12,315 nucleotides of DNA from the NCBI GenBank assembly GCA_025201765.1, contig MU623740.1, positions 1-12,315 of the forward strand, given 5' to 3'. Under the pieces are notes generated by a model. The model worked only from the letters and a program-made list of their open reading frames with translations, was not told the DNA's origin and did not search any database. Positions 1 to 9,160 of this stretch are shown piece by piece. Position 1 is the stretch's first letter, and each line of letters starts with the position of its first letter. Origin of the DNA: Daldinia sp. FL1419 (taxonomy: Eukaryota > Ascomycota > Sordariomycetes > Xylariales > Hypoxylaceae). A program made the translations under genes and the position numbers.

Positions 1-313
1 GAATATTTTAAATTTTATAATATTTTTATTAAAATAACATAAAATAATTTATATATATTTATAATTATTATTAATATAAATTTATTCCTTAAATTCCTTT
101 AAAATAAAATAAATAATTTATTAAAAACTTATTTCTTTAAATTTAAATTTTTAATTAATTTAATATATTTATATTTATTAAAAATTATAATAAAAATTAT
201 TATAATTAAAATAAAATTAATAATAATAATACTAACATTATAATTCCTAATTATAATTATATAATTTTATTTAATATAATTTATGAACCTTTAATTAATT
301 TTTTAAACATTTT
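1..313. other. AT-rich flank with no recognised gene
   Basis: This stretch is almost purely A and T, with a few C and hardly any G on the plus strand. I see no coding pattern of a known family, RNA gene or clear regulatory signal. A start-less plus-strand frame stays open from 210 to the TAA at 459-461, about 83 codons rich in Asn, Ile, Thr and Ser. Its length depends on the tandem repeat at 314-385, so I do not treat it as a gene. Confidence 0.6.
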
Positions 314-385
314 AACCAATTTAAGTACCCCAATTAATTTTAATACCCCAGCCAATTCTAGCACCTCAACCAATTCCAGCACCTT
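314..385 (-). repeat. Degenerate 18-bp tandem repeat, four units
   Basis: Four adjacent 18-bp units (314-331, 332-349, 350-367, 368-385) share the pattern GGGGTRYTNRAATTRRYT read on the minus strand. A decayed fifth unit may lie at 296-313. All differences between units are transitions except one A/T position. Because 18 is a multiple of three, both strands stay open across it. On the minus strand the array forms a 38-codon frame from ATG (395-397) to TAA (281-283) with a six-residue repeat of the type V-L-E-L-V. On the plus strand it encodes a Thr/Asn/Ser-rich repeat. It may be a decayed coding minisatellite or non-coding satellite DNA; nothing identifies a product. Confidence 0.75.
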
Positions 386-602
386 AACAAGTTGCATAAA
401 TTCCTCAAATACAATAATAATTAATCCCTTTAATATAATAATAATAAATAATTTTTTTTAAATATTTCAAACACTTTAATAAGCTTAAATAATCCCTTAA
501 TATTAATTAGTCCAAATATTTTTAATGAATAACCTTATATAATAGGGTTAATATATAAATAATATGGAAGTTTTATTAAAAATAATATAATAATTTATTA
601 TA

Positions 603-605
<3 letters not shown>

Positions 606-640
<35 letters not shown>

Positions 641-643
641 TTA
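606..643 (-). repeat. (TTTA)8 microsatellite, probable LINE 3' tail
   Basis: Eight perfect TTTA units occupy 609-640, flanked by partial TTA on both sides. On the minus strand this is an (AAAT)n tract lying directly after coding-like sequence (640-738), downstream of the decayed LINE reverse transcriptase on the same strand. Non-LTR retrotransposons often end in a short tandem repeat or A-rich tail, so this tract plausibly marks the 3' end of the element. Its perfect repetition contrasts with the heavy decay around it, which also fits ordinary microsatellite turnover. Confidence 0.7.
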
Positions 644-738
644 CTACCCCGATTTACCTAGAATATATTACTGGTATCTGGTTCATCTTTTGGTAATTGT
701 TCCAGGTAGGAACCGTGTTCTAGAGAAAATCTACCCAT
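640..738 (-). pseudogene. Less mutated coding-like fragment, unidentified
   Basis: Read on the minus strand from ATG (736-738), 33 codons give a normal-looking peptide that begins MGRFSLEHG and contains QLPKDEPDT. There is one in-frame TAG, after an Ile-Phe pair. Unlike the surroundings, it keeps His, Pro, Thr, Gln (CAA) and CpG. It runs straight into the (AAAT)n tract. I do not recognise a family. It could be the C-terminal end of the retrotransposon ORF2, a different decayed gene, or chance. The balanced amino-acid content is why I list it. There is no evidence that it starts at this ATG. Confidence 0.4.
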
Positions 739-844
739 TACCTATTTAAATAAATTATATTATTATAATTTTAATTTTATCTTATATTCTTATTAAAATT
801 TACCCTTTAATAAAAATAATTAAACTTTAATATGGAAAAATATT

Positions 845-1012
845 TTATATATTATAATACCAGTTATATGAAATAGTATGGTGGTGGCCCAGATATAGGA
901 TAACAATGAAATCTAAAATAGCTTCATTATTTTTTTTAATAAATAATAAAAATGTTATTATATTATAAAGAAGTTATTCTGGGGGAAGGCCAAGGTATAT
1001 ACAATCTATATA
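845..1012 (-). pseudogene. Coding-like fragment with one nonsense codon
   Basis: A minus-strand frame runs about 55 codons from 1012 to the TAA at 845-847, with a single internal TAA right after a Leu-Pro-Pro-Glu. Short readable pieces are YLGLPPE, NEAILDFIV and LGHHHTISYNW. The segment keeps Pro, His, Thr and Ala codons that are missing elsewhere, so it has been hit less by mutation. It lies upstream of the 640-738 fragment in a different frame. The family is not recognised. It may belong to the 3' part of the LINE or to an unrelated remnant. A second minus-strand frame over the same bases is also Pro-rich (GPPP) but holds more stops. Confidence 0.4.
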
Positions 1013-2779
1013 AAATATAAATATATATGAATAATTTTATATCTTTATGAAAAATTATTATATATTTTTATTTTTATAATTTTTTTTTAATATTATAATA
1101 TTATATTTATTTTTTAAAATGATTTAAAATAATGTTATTGATCTGTAACCCTTCCCAACTAATTTTAATTCTTTTTATATATCTTACTTATATTCTATAA
1201 TATTATAATATAATACCACCATACTTATTATATTTACAATCCAATACTACTTTAAAAAACCCACTTCACTTTTATATATATATTACATTAAACAAAAAAA
1301 AATTTACATATTTATAAATACTCCATTATTTCTCCAATATCATCCCATTATTAACTTTTTTTAAATGTTTTGATCTTCTTATTAAAAATTATTATAATAT
1401 TTTGGATTTAATATAATATTTTAATATTATATTATATTAAAACTATAATCCCAATACAACTACACATTATAAAAACAATTTGTTCATTAAGGACAAAAAA
1501 TTGTATAAAAAATATAACTACACCTTTCCAGCATAATTCCAGAAATTAATTATTAAAGTTTTATTATAACTTCTTCAAAATTTTTAGATTTTCAAAAAAC
1601 TTATTAAAAAATCATTAATAATATTTAACAACTATTTTTATTATACTTAATTTCTTACTTACCAAATCCATAATTTTCATATATTTTAATAATTTTAAAA
1701 AAATTATTTATTTTAATATTATTAATACCATAATTATCCCATAATATAACCCCATTTTATATTTATTTTATCAATATTTATTAATTATAATATAAAATTT
1801 ATAAAGAAATTAATTTTAAAAAAAAATATATATATATTATTTCATCCCTAACAATCCACATTATTCCCATATACTATTATTATAATAATCTTTTATTCAA
1901 AAAGTTTAATTAATATTAAACATTTTACCATTCCTTAATAACAATTCATTACAAATCCTCAACAACTTCTTAATATACCCAAATTCAAATCCTAATAAAT
2001 ATAACCTTCTTTTTAAAAATGTATTCACCCTCACTCAAAACTCCCTAATATATATAACCAAAAAAAATAAAAAGAAAAATAAAGAAATAAATATAAAAGA
2101 AAATAATTTTAATAAATATAATTCAAAATAAATATAAAACAATCCCAAATAAACATAATCTTCTTAAAAAACCTTATTAATATATTATTATTTACATTTT
2201 TTTATTTAATTATAAATTCTTCTTACTTAATTTAAAATTTTTAAAAACATTCACATTAAACAAATCATAATATTATTTTATATATAAATAATTAAATCTA
2301 TTTAAAAAACCAATAAATTATTAGTAGGATTTCATTAAAATTAAATAATGCTTTTTTATAATTTGTATTAATTAAAAAAACTTTTAAAGTTAAATTCCAT
2401 TTAAAATAAACTTATATTAAAGTATATTTAAAATATTTAAAAATTATATACCATATTATTTTCCTTTTATTACATCTATACCTAAAAATATTTATTCCAA
2501 AAATCTTTTTATTAAATAAAAAAACTTTTAATCCTATTTTCTTAATACATATCTATAATAATACCAATATTTTATATTTTTATAAATTAAAATATTAATT
2601 ATTAATCTTTATATTAAAAAATAATAACTAAATTATTAATATAATAATATCCTTTTTATATTATTTTCATTTTTTTATTTAATAATTTAAAAAAACTTTT
2701 TTAAAATATTAATATTCTTTCTATTTAACATTTTAATTAACCCTAATTTTTATAATATATATATCCAATACCTAAATAA
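1013..2779. other. AT-rich, C-biased stretch with no recognised product
   Basis: The plus strand here has C but almost no G. Hand counts: 1621-1680 has 10 C and 0 G, 1921-1980 has 17 C and 0 G, and 2101-2280 has 19 C and 0 G. By position this should be the 3' part of ORF2 (C-terminal domain or RNase H) and the 3' untranslated region of the LINE. The reverse transcriptase frame can be followed down to about 2400, but with stops every few codons and no motif I can name. No RNA gene or other regular structure was seen. Confidence 0.5.
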
Positions 2780-3960
2780 CAATAGAAAAACCCTATTATT
2801 TCTTAAACCTCTAAAATTTTACCCATTTTTAAATTTTCCACCTTATTTCCTAAATCTTAAAATTAAAGCCTTTATTATTTATATAGAATTCAACCATCAT
2901 TATTATTATATTTAAATAAAAATATATTAAAGGGTAACTTAACTCTATTTCCAATTATAATATTTCTATTATTTTATATATATTACCAATTTTTTATAAA
3001 TAAATCAATTAAATAATACTTAATTTTTTAATAATATTTTTTATTTTATAATTTTAGTTTAAAATATGCCATATTATTGTTCCATATATTATTATATTTT
3101 ATATCACTTTTATATAAATTTCTTTTATTTAAGCCATATTATAACCCCATATTAATACCATTAATTTAAAAAAAATATACTATTATTTCTCCATCTTTAT
3201 TTTAATTATTTTTAAGTGTTTATTTTATTTAAATTTCTTATTTAACTATATTTTAAAAAATCTAATATTTTTCTTAAATTTAATAATTATATTATTTAAT
3301 TTAATTTTTATAATTAATATTTAATAAATTTTTATAAAATATATAAATTTATTTTTTTATATTATAAAAATTATGTTATATTTCTATGTCCAATTTAGGT
3401 ACATTTTGTATGCTCATTTTAACCTAACATAATTTTTAGTCACAAAATATCCTGCTATTAATATATTCATATTATTTATAAAATTAATAATTAAAATATT
3501 TTTTTAATTTAACTCTTTATATAAAATAGTTATATAAATAATAAATAAAATAAATAATAATAAAAAACCTTATAAAACATTTGTAATAAAAAAGCAAGCC
3601 TTACCTTTTTCACCATCAAAAATTAACTACACCTTACATTTTTCTATAAAACTACTTACCCAATTTATTATCCATATTAAATACCTTTTTTAATATAATA
3701 TATATATAAATTTTTATAATATAATATTATTAAAAATACCTAAAATATCCAATTATAAAAATAATACTATAACACCAACACACCATACAACATATATAGC
3801 TTCTATTACCATTTTAATAATTATTTTTATAAATTTAATTAATTTATTTTTTATTTAATCTTTTAAAAATAACCAACATTATTTTACCATTTTTATAATA
3901 TAATTTATTATTATTTTTTCAATTATTTTATTTATAATCCTTAAAAAAAATATTAATTTA
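2780..3960 (-). pseudogene. LINE reverse transcriptase, nonsense-riddled remnant
   Basis: One minus-strand frame carries relics of a non-LTR reverse transcriptase in the right order and spacing. First comes a stretch ending VIEAIYVVW, like the helix before motif A. Motif A reads LDILGIFNN (3726-3752), compared with the family's LDxxGAFDN. The VPQGSPLSPILF block reads NVL*GFLLLFILF (3543-3581). The YxDD box reads FINNMNILIAG (3450-3482), both catalytic Asp having become Asn (GAT to AAT). After it come the W...K..F..K.K.I.F pattern, a thumb-like LIWGYNMA near 3130-3160, YGTIIW, and LEIELSYP near 2930. Every deviation in these boxes is of the C-to-T or G-to-A type. The frame is unbroken for about 1 kb. 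The enzyme made element cDNA at the target site; this copy cannot. Confidence 0.85.
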
Positions 3961-4374
3961 TAAATATTTAAAAAATTTTTTTCTTTTTTAAATTTTCTAG
4001 ATTTTAATAATATTATTATTATAATTTTATAAAATATTTTTAAATAATATTTAAATATAAAATTCTATATTATAATTATAATAAATATTTTAAATAATTA
4101 TTTTTTATATATTTTAAAAAATCCCATTAATAATAAATTTTTACTAATAATTTTTTACAATTTAACTATTTTTAAAATTACTTCTATTTCTTCCAATTTT
4201 ATTCTTTTAAATATATTAAATTCATTTTCCTAAAATCTTTCCAATTATGTAATAGGATTAAGAATATTTAACAAATTAATTACAAAATTTAGAAAAAATT
4301 TCTCCCCCAATACTATATTTTTTTTCTTTTTATTTATAACCTACAATTTTTTATTAAATTAATAATATAATATT

Positions 4375-4391
4375 AAAAAATTTTTTTTTTT
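4375..4391. repeat. A6T11 homopolymer run
   Basis: Six A are followed by eleven T on the plus strand, between the linker frame and the reverse transcriptase frame of the LINE. Those two parts are in different frames, and slippage in runs like this is a plausible cause of the shift. It has no recognised function of its own. Confidence 0.6.
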
Positions 4392-4639
4392 AATAAATTA
4401 TTAATTACATAATCTAACCTATTTTTTTATCTTTTATAAAACTTTATTATCTTTTAAAACTTTTATTAAAATTAATTTTTAATTATTTTTTTTAATTTTA
4501 TTTATAATTTTCTTCAATATTATTTAAATTTTATTAAAAATTTCTTAATATTTTTATATTCTTTAATTTATTTATTATTTATATATTTCCTTTATTTTTT
4601 TATAAAATATTTTAATTTTATTATTCTATTATAACACCA

Positions 4640-4985
4640 ATTACATTATAAGCTAAACATAGTATAAGGTTATAGTTAAAATAATCTTTCTTAATTTTTT
4701 AATAAAATAATCCATATATTTATTAAGTTTTTTAAAATTATTTATTCCTTTTAATATATTTATATTTTATACTTCCACTTTTATAAATCCTTTATTTAAA
4801 TATTTTTACATCTAACCTTTTATTTTAAGTTAATTCTAGATTAAATCCAAATATAATATAATAATATTAAAATATTAAATAATATAATTAAATTTTTTTT
4901 AATTAAAAAACTTTGGTTTTAAATATTTGAATCTTTCATTTACTTACATTAAATTTAATATTGAATCTTTGTGACCTTACATTTA
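4640..4985 (-). pseudogene. LINE ORF2 linker region, decayed
   Basis: A minus-strand frame different from that of the reverse transcriptase reads as a basic, coding-like stretch with TAA at probable Gln sites. Readable pieces are KVTKI, MKDSNI, FGFNLELT*NKRLDVK and YKSGSIKYKYIKRNK. In Tad-like ORF2 proteins the stretch between endonuclease and reverse transcriptase is a Lys/Arg-rich helical region about 200-300 residues before motif A. The distance here to motif A (3752) fits. The assignment rests on position and composition, not on a diagnostic motif. The sequence between it and the reverse transcriptase (3960-4640) has no continuous frame I can follow. No endonuclease GDFN-type box was found upstream. 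Confidence 0.5.
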
Positions 4986-5601
4986 CCTAATTATTATACC
5001 TATTTCTATAATAAATTTAAAATTCTAACAAATTATTAACTTAAAGATCTTAAAAATATATTAAAACATTCTTTCCTTTTTATTTTATAAGAAATAATAT
5101 ATATTGAAATTTCTTATTATTATATTTATATTATAAAGATTTTTTAATATTAATTTTAATAATAGTAAATATTTATAATTAAAATCTAATTTTATATATA
5201 TTAATTATATAATAAGGGTATTAAATCCTATTTAAATTAATATTGTAACCTAATTATAATCCATTTTTTTTTTCTAATTTTTTAAATTAATTTTTTTATA
5301 TATATAAATTATAATTTAACTTATATTATACTACATTAATTTATAATTATTAAACCAAAAATAATCTAATCTTCCATTATTAAAATAAAATTCTTAAATA
5401 ATTATAATATTTAATATCCCTTTATTTTTAAAAATTTAAAATATAATTTAATAATCTTTTCCTATATTTCAATATATTATAATAATTATAAAATCTTATA
5501 TACAATTTATACAATATTCTTAAAAGATTTATTACTTTTTTTAGGATAATTCCAATCAGAAACCACCACTACAACAAAATCTTCCCAACAGAAAAAATTT
5601 C
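4986..5601. other. Probable decayed endonuclease region, no motif found
   Basis: This is where the endonuclease domain of a LINE ORF2 would lie on the minus strand. The frame entering from 5602 continues with FCWEDF, a run of five Val and SDWNYP (about 5535-5590), then becomes dense in TAA. I searched for the endonuclease signature and catalytic His box and could not place them, so the label is positional only. The five-Val run is what C-to-T change of Ala codons would leave. Confidence 0.3.
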
Positions 5602-7120
5602 AAATTAAAAAAATATTATTATTAAATTTTATTTTTAAATAAACTTTCATATAAAATCTACCTTTCATCCTTATTTCCAATTCAAAAACATTATTTACTA
5701 TAATAATTACTTTAAAAAAACCCAAAATATTCTTATTCCAGAAATTTTACATTCTTTCTTTATTGAAAACATAACTTCTCATCTTCTTTAAAATTATTAA
5801 TATAAAATTATTATATATAATATCATATATATCAAAAATATAACCAATATTATTTTTTTTTTTAAATTACCTTAACTTATATACATATACTTCTTTTATT
5901 ACATTTTTTTATTTAATTATTTTTAAATATTTTAAATTCCATATCTTATATACCTTACCACAATTCCAATATTTCTTCAATATCTTATACATTAAATCAT
6001 CCTTTTTATAAATAAAGCCTATATATTTACTATACCTAAACCATTCCTTACAATATTTTATAATGTATCCAAAATAATAATATTTAAAATATTATATTAT
6101 TTTTATATCCTTTACAAATAATTTATAAAGATAAAATTTAATTTTTTATAATAATCCATTAATATAAAATTAATGAACTATATTTAATCTGTTAACCTTC
6201 ATAATTAAAATAATAAATTTAACTTCTAAATATTTCTTAAATATAAGGTTAATTTTAAAGATCTTAATTTCATTCTTTTTTAAAAGGGCCCTCACTAAAC
6301 CTTATGGGTTGGTGTGGGTATCTTTCAAGTTGGCTGCTCTTAGGCTTTTAAATTATTTATTTACAAATAAAAAAAACAATTAATAACATAAGGATTTTAA
6401 TTTCTTAACTTATTAATTAAATTATATTCTAACAATAATTTTAAATTTAAAAACAAAAAATATAAAATACTAAATATATAAATTTAAATTTTTTTATTTT
6501 ATTATTATAAATTTAAAATTGGATTTAATTTATATATTAATACCTATAATATTATATTAAAAAAAGCAATTTTAAAATTTTTTTATAAATATTTTATATA
6601 ATAAGGTTTTAATTTTAATATAATGGTTAATAAAATATGTAATTTCTTCCACACTAATAAAACTTTTTAAATATATATATTTAAATAAAAAAATATAACA
6701 ATCAAAAACGTTATATAGAATAATCTTGGAAAGATTTTATTTAAATACCTTAAGATATTAATCATTTAAATATAATATATTTATAAAAATTTATTAATTA
6801 ATTATATTAAAGAAGTTCATCTTAAAGAAAGCCTATATCATATTATATAAAGATACCTAACATTCCTACCCATTTTCTTTCAATAATCCGACATATTTAA
6901 GAACATTTGTGTTGATTTTTGAATAATAGTAAACAATATATATTAGAATTTCCCTAACAAGTATAAAATGAAGAGTAATTACTATTATATTAATCAAATT
7001 TATTAGAACAACTGAAAACCCTACCAAGCAAATTAAAACAAATATAAACATTTTAATAATTAAAAATATTTTAATAATAAAAATAAAAAAAGAAATATTT
7101 TGTTTATAGTAAATTAGATT
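5602..7120 (-). pseudogene. Long decayed frame, possibly LINE ORF1
   Basis: From about 7120 a minus-strand frame runs to the TGA at 5600-5602. From the ATG at 7049-7051 that is 483 codons with no TGA, about 20 TAA and 4 TAG. The N-terminal part (7051-6866) is free of stops and reads as a hydrophobic peptide rich in Ile, Leu and Val, as expected if Thr and Ala codons had become Ile and Val. A less mutated patch at 6284-6348 reads LRAANLKDTHTNP and GLVRALLKKNE. Near 5950-5990 the string YWNCGK recalls a zinc knuckle, but the partner His and Cys are not in register. Position upstream of ORF2 suggests a gag-like ORF1. No family is proven. It is not a working gene on the standard code. Confidence 0.45.
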
Positions 7121-7311
7121 ATTGATTTATTAAGTATCCTATATATAAATAACATAATAAATACAATAAATAATATTAATATATATAAAAATAAAAAATA
7201 GGAAATATTGAAAAAGATTTTATAACCTTTTTTATTAATTATAAAAAGAATAATATTAATTATAATAATAATGATAATAATAATGATAATAATAATTTTA
7301 ATATATAACAT
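7114..7311 (-). repeat. Imperfect (TAA)n microsatellite with fortuitous poly-Ile frame
   Basis: At 7262-7296 the plus strand is an imperfect TAA array, interrupted by TGA twice at 15-bp spacing. Read on the minus strand it gives ATT codons, hence a 65-codon ATG frame (7311 to 7114) that begins MLYIK and then has 13 Ile in a row. The rest is AT-codon filler (Phe, Leu, Ile, Tyr). This frame is a by-product of the repeat, not a protein gene. Confidence 0.7.
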
Positions 7312-9120
7312 ATATAATATATTAATAATAAATATAATAATAATAATTAAATTTAATTACTAATTATATAATATCTTATAAATTATAGTAAAATCAATGA
7401 TTCCCAAATTACTGGTATCTTTACAAATTAAATGATTTTTCATATATTTACTATAATAGATATTTTTAATAATAATTATAAATATTTTTTAGATACAACT
7501 CCAAATTCCCCTTCTACATTTTATTTTAAAAACCAATATTTTTATATATTTCAAAATATTTTATTTAATATTAAAACAATTAAAATATTATTAAGAAGTA
7601 AAATATAAATAAAAATATTATAATATACATATCTTAATAATAAAATAGATATATTTACAATAAGAACACATATTATATAATTTAATAATTATTTAAAATA
7701 AAGGAAATTTAATATTATTATCATACTTACCCTATTTAAAATTATTCAATTTTATATTATACTTTATAATACACTATTTTTATTATATTTTTATAATATA
7801 AATTATTTAAAAATCTTTCTAAACAACATTAAAAATATGCTTACTTAAAAAAATAAATACTACCCTATTATTCAAAAATGGAAATACCTATAATTTCTGT
7901 TTAATAATAAAAAATAAATAATTATATATTATTATTTAATTAAAAAAGAATTATAATAGATATATAAGCATTTTAATTACCTAATTACAAATCAACTATA
8001 TTATATTCTTATAAAAATTAAATATAATAAATTAAACCAAATATTTATCAAAAAAATCAATAAGTATTATTATCAATATTAAATATATGATAACACATTA
8101 AGATAATTTAAATTTATTATAAAAAATAATATTAATTTTAATTATAATATTTACATTAATATAATATATATTAAAAATAAATTAATCTTCCATACCATTA
8201 ATAAAATTATATTATTTTAAATAATAAAATTCCTTAAAGATATAATAATAAAATACATATAGAACACATTAAAAATAATATAAATTAATAATTATTTTAA
8301 ATCACCTAATAATTTAATATTTAATATTAACATTAATTTCATAATTAATAAATTTATTTTAAATATAAAAATATTATTAATATTTATTAAAAATTTTTTT
8401 ATTAAAATATATAATTCAATTAAAAAAATTAAATAATATTATGGTCCATTATAAAAAATATATAAAATAATATTAAAAAACCTTTAGGATATTTAAATTA
8501 ATATCTATTATATTTTATAAATGGTTATAAAAGTTATTAATGATATAATAGAATCAAATAATTTAATACTAATGTTATTTATATTTAAAATATACCTAAA
8601 ATTAATAAACAATTTACTACCTTTTTTTTATTACTATTCAAATTATAGCTATTAAAAAGGTAATAAATAAAATTTATAAATTCAAAGCTAAACAACAAAT
8701 CAACAATATTCTAAATATAAAAAACAAATTAAATATATTAGATACATTAAACCTACCTCTCCAATCTAAAATATACATTTATTATGAAAATAATAACTAA
8801 ATTAATTTTTATAAATTAATTATTTAAAATAATAAAACCTATATTATTAAAATAAATAAAAATTTAATTAATTTTAAAATTACAATTATAAAACTATATC
8901 TTTATAATAAATCTACATATATTTTAAATCCCATAAATAAAAATTCTAATTATAAATATAATAATAATAATAAATACATTCCCAAAATTAAAACACTTAT
9001 AACAAGATAATCACAAAGATAACCTCCTAAAAGTAAAAATAAACTTTAATTAATAAATTCTTATATAATTTATTTATTTTTTAAAAAAATAACTAATATA
9101 AAATTATTATTACAATTACA
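7312..9120. other. AT-rich stretch with LINE-like strand bias, unassigned
   Basis: C exceeds G on the plus strand as far as about 9.1 kb (8941-9000 has 7 C and 0 G). Two minus-strand stretches look faintly coding. One runs 9060-8640 in one frame with no TGA, containing LLLGGYLCDYL and LDWRGRFNV. The other, 8621-8525, reads GSKLFINFRY and IKLFDSII and loosely recalls an LTR-element aspartic protease. Neither has a diagnostic motif, and the expected D-S/T-G is absent. The region may be the 5' part of the LINE or a further decayed element. No RNA gene was seen. Confidence 0.5.
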
Positions 9121-9160
9121 TTAAAAAAAGAAAATTATTATTTTAGGCTAATTATTTGAA

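Larger units (their letters stand above)
606..7120 (-). mobile_element. Decayed non-LTR retrotransposon (LINE, Tad/I-like)
   Basis: I infer one degenerate LINE on the minus strand. Its parts, in transcription order, are an unassigned long frame (about 7120-5602, possibly ORF1), a linker-type frame (4985-4640), a reverse transcriptase with motif relics (3960-2780), a poorly readable 3' part, and an (AAAT)n tail (606-643). The reverse transcriptase is the secure part. Its assignment to a fungal Tad-like group is a judgement from motif spacing. The outer limits are guesses: no target-site duplication was found, and the left part could hold a second element. The minus strand has lost nearly all C but keeps G. 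The segments lie in at least three frames, so some indels have occurred as well as point mutations. Confidence 0.6.

Noticed and set aside
699..713. Small hairpin GTTCC-AGGTA-GGAAC as an RNA or regulatory element
   Set aside because: A 5-bp stem inside a fragment that reads as protein; such short inverted repeats occur by chance.
885..992. Imperfect inverted repeat TGGCC...GATAAC (885-904) with GTTATT...GGCCA (973-992)
   Set aside because: Only the ends match; the middle does not pair, and a coding-like frame spans the same bases.
6866..7051. ATG frame of 61 codons as a stand-alone membrane protein gene
   Set aside because: It is the stop-free start of a much longer decayed frame on the minus strand. 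Its hydrophobicity follows from Thr/Ala codons turned to Ile/Val and from AT-rich codons.
7114..7311. ATG frame of 65 codons as a gene
   Set aside because: Its core is 13 Ile in a row from the (TAA)n microsatellite; the rest is AT-codon filler with no homology signal.
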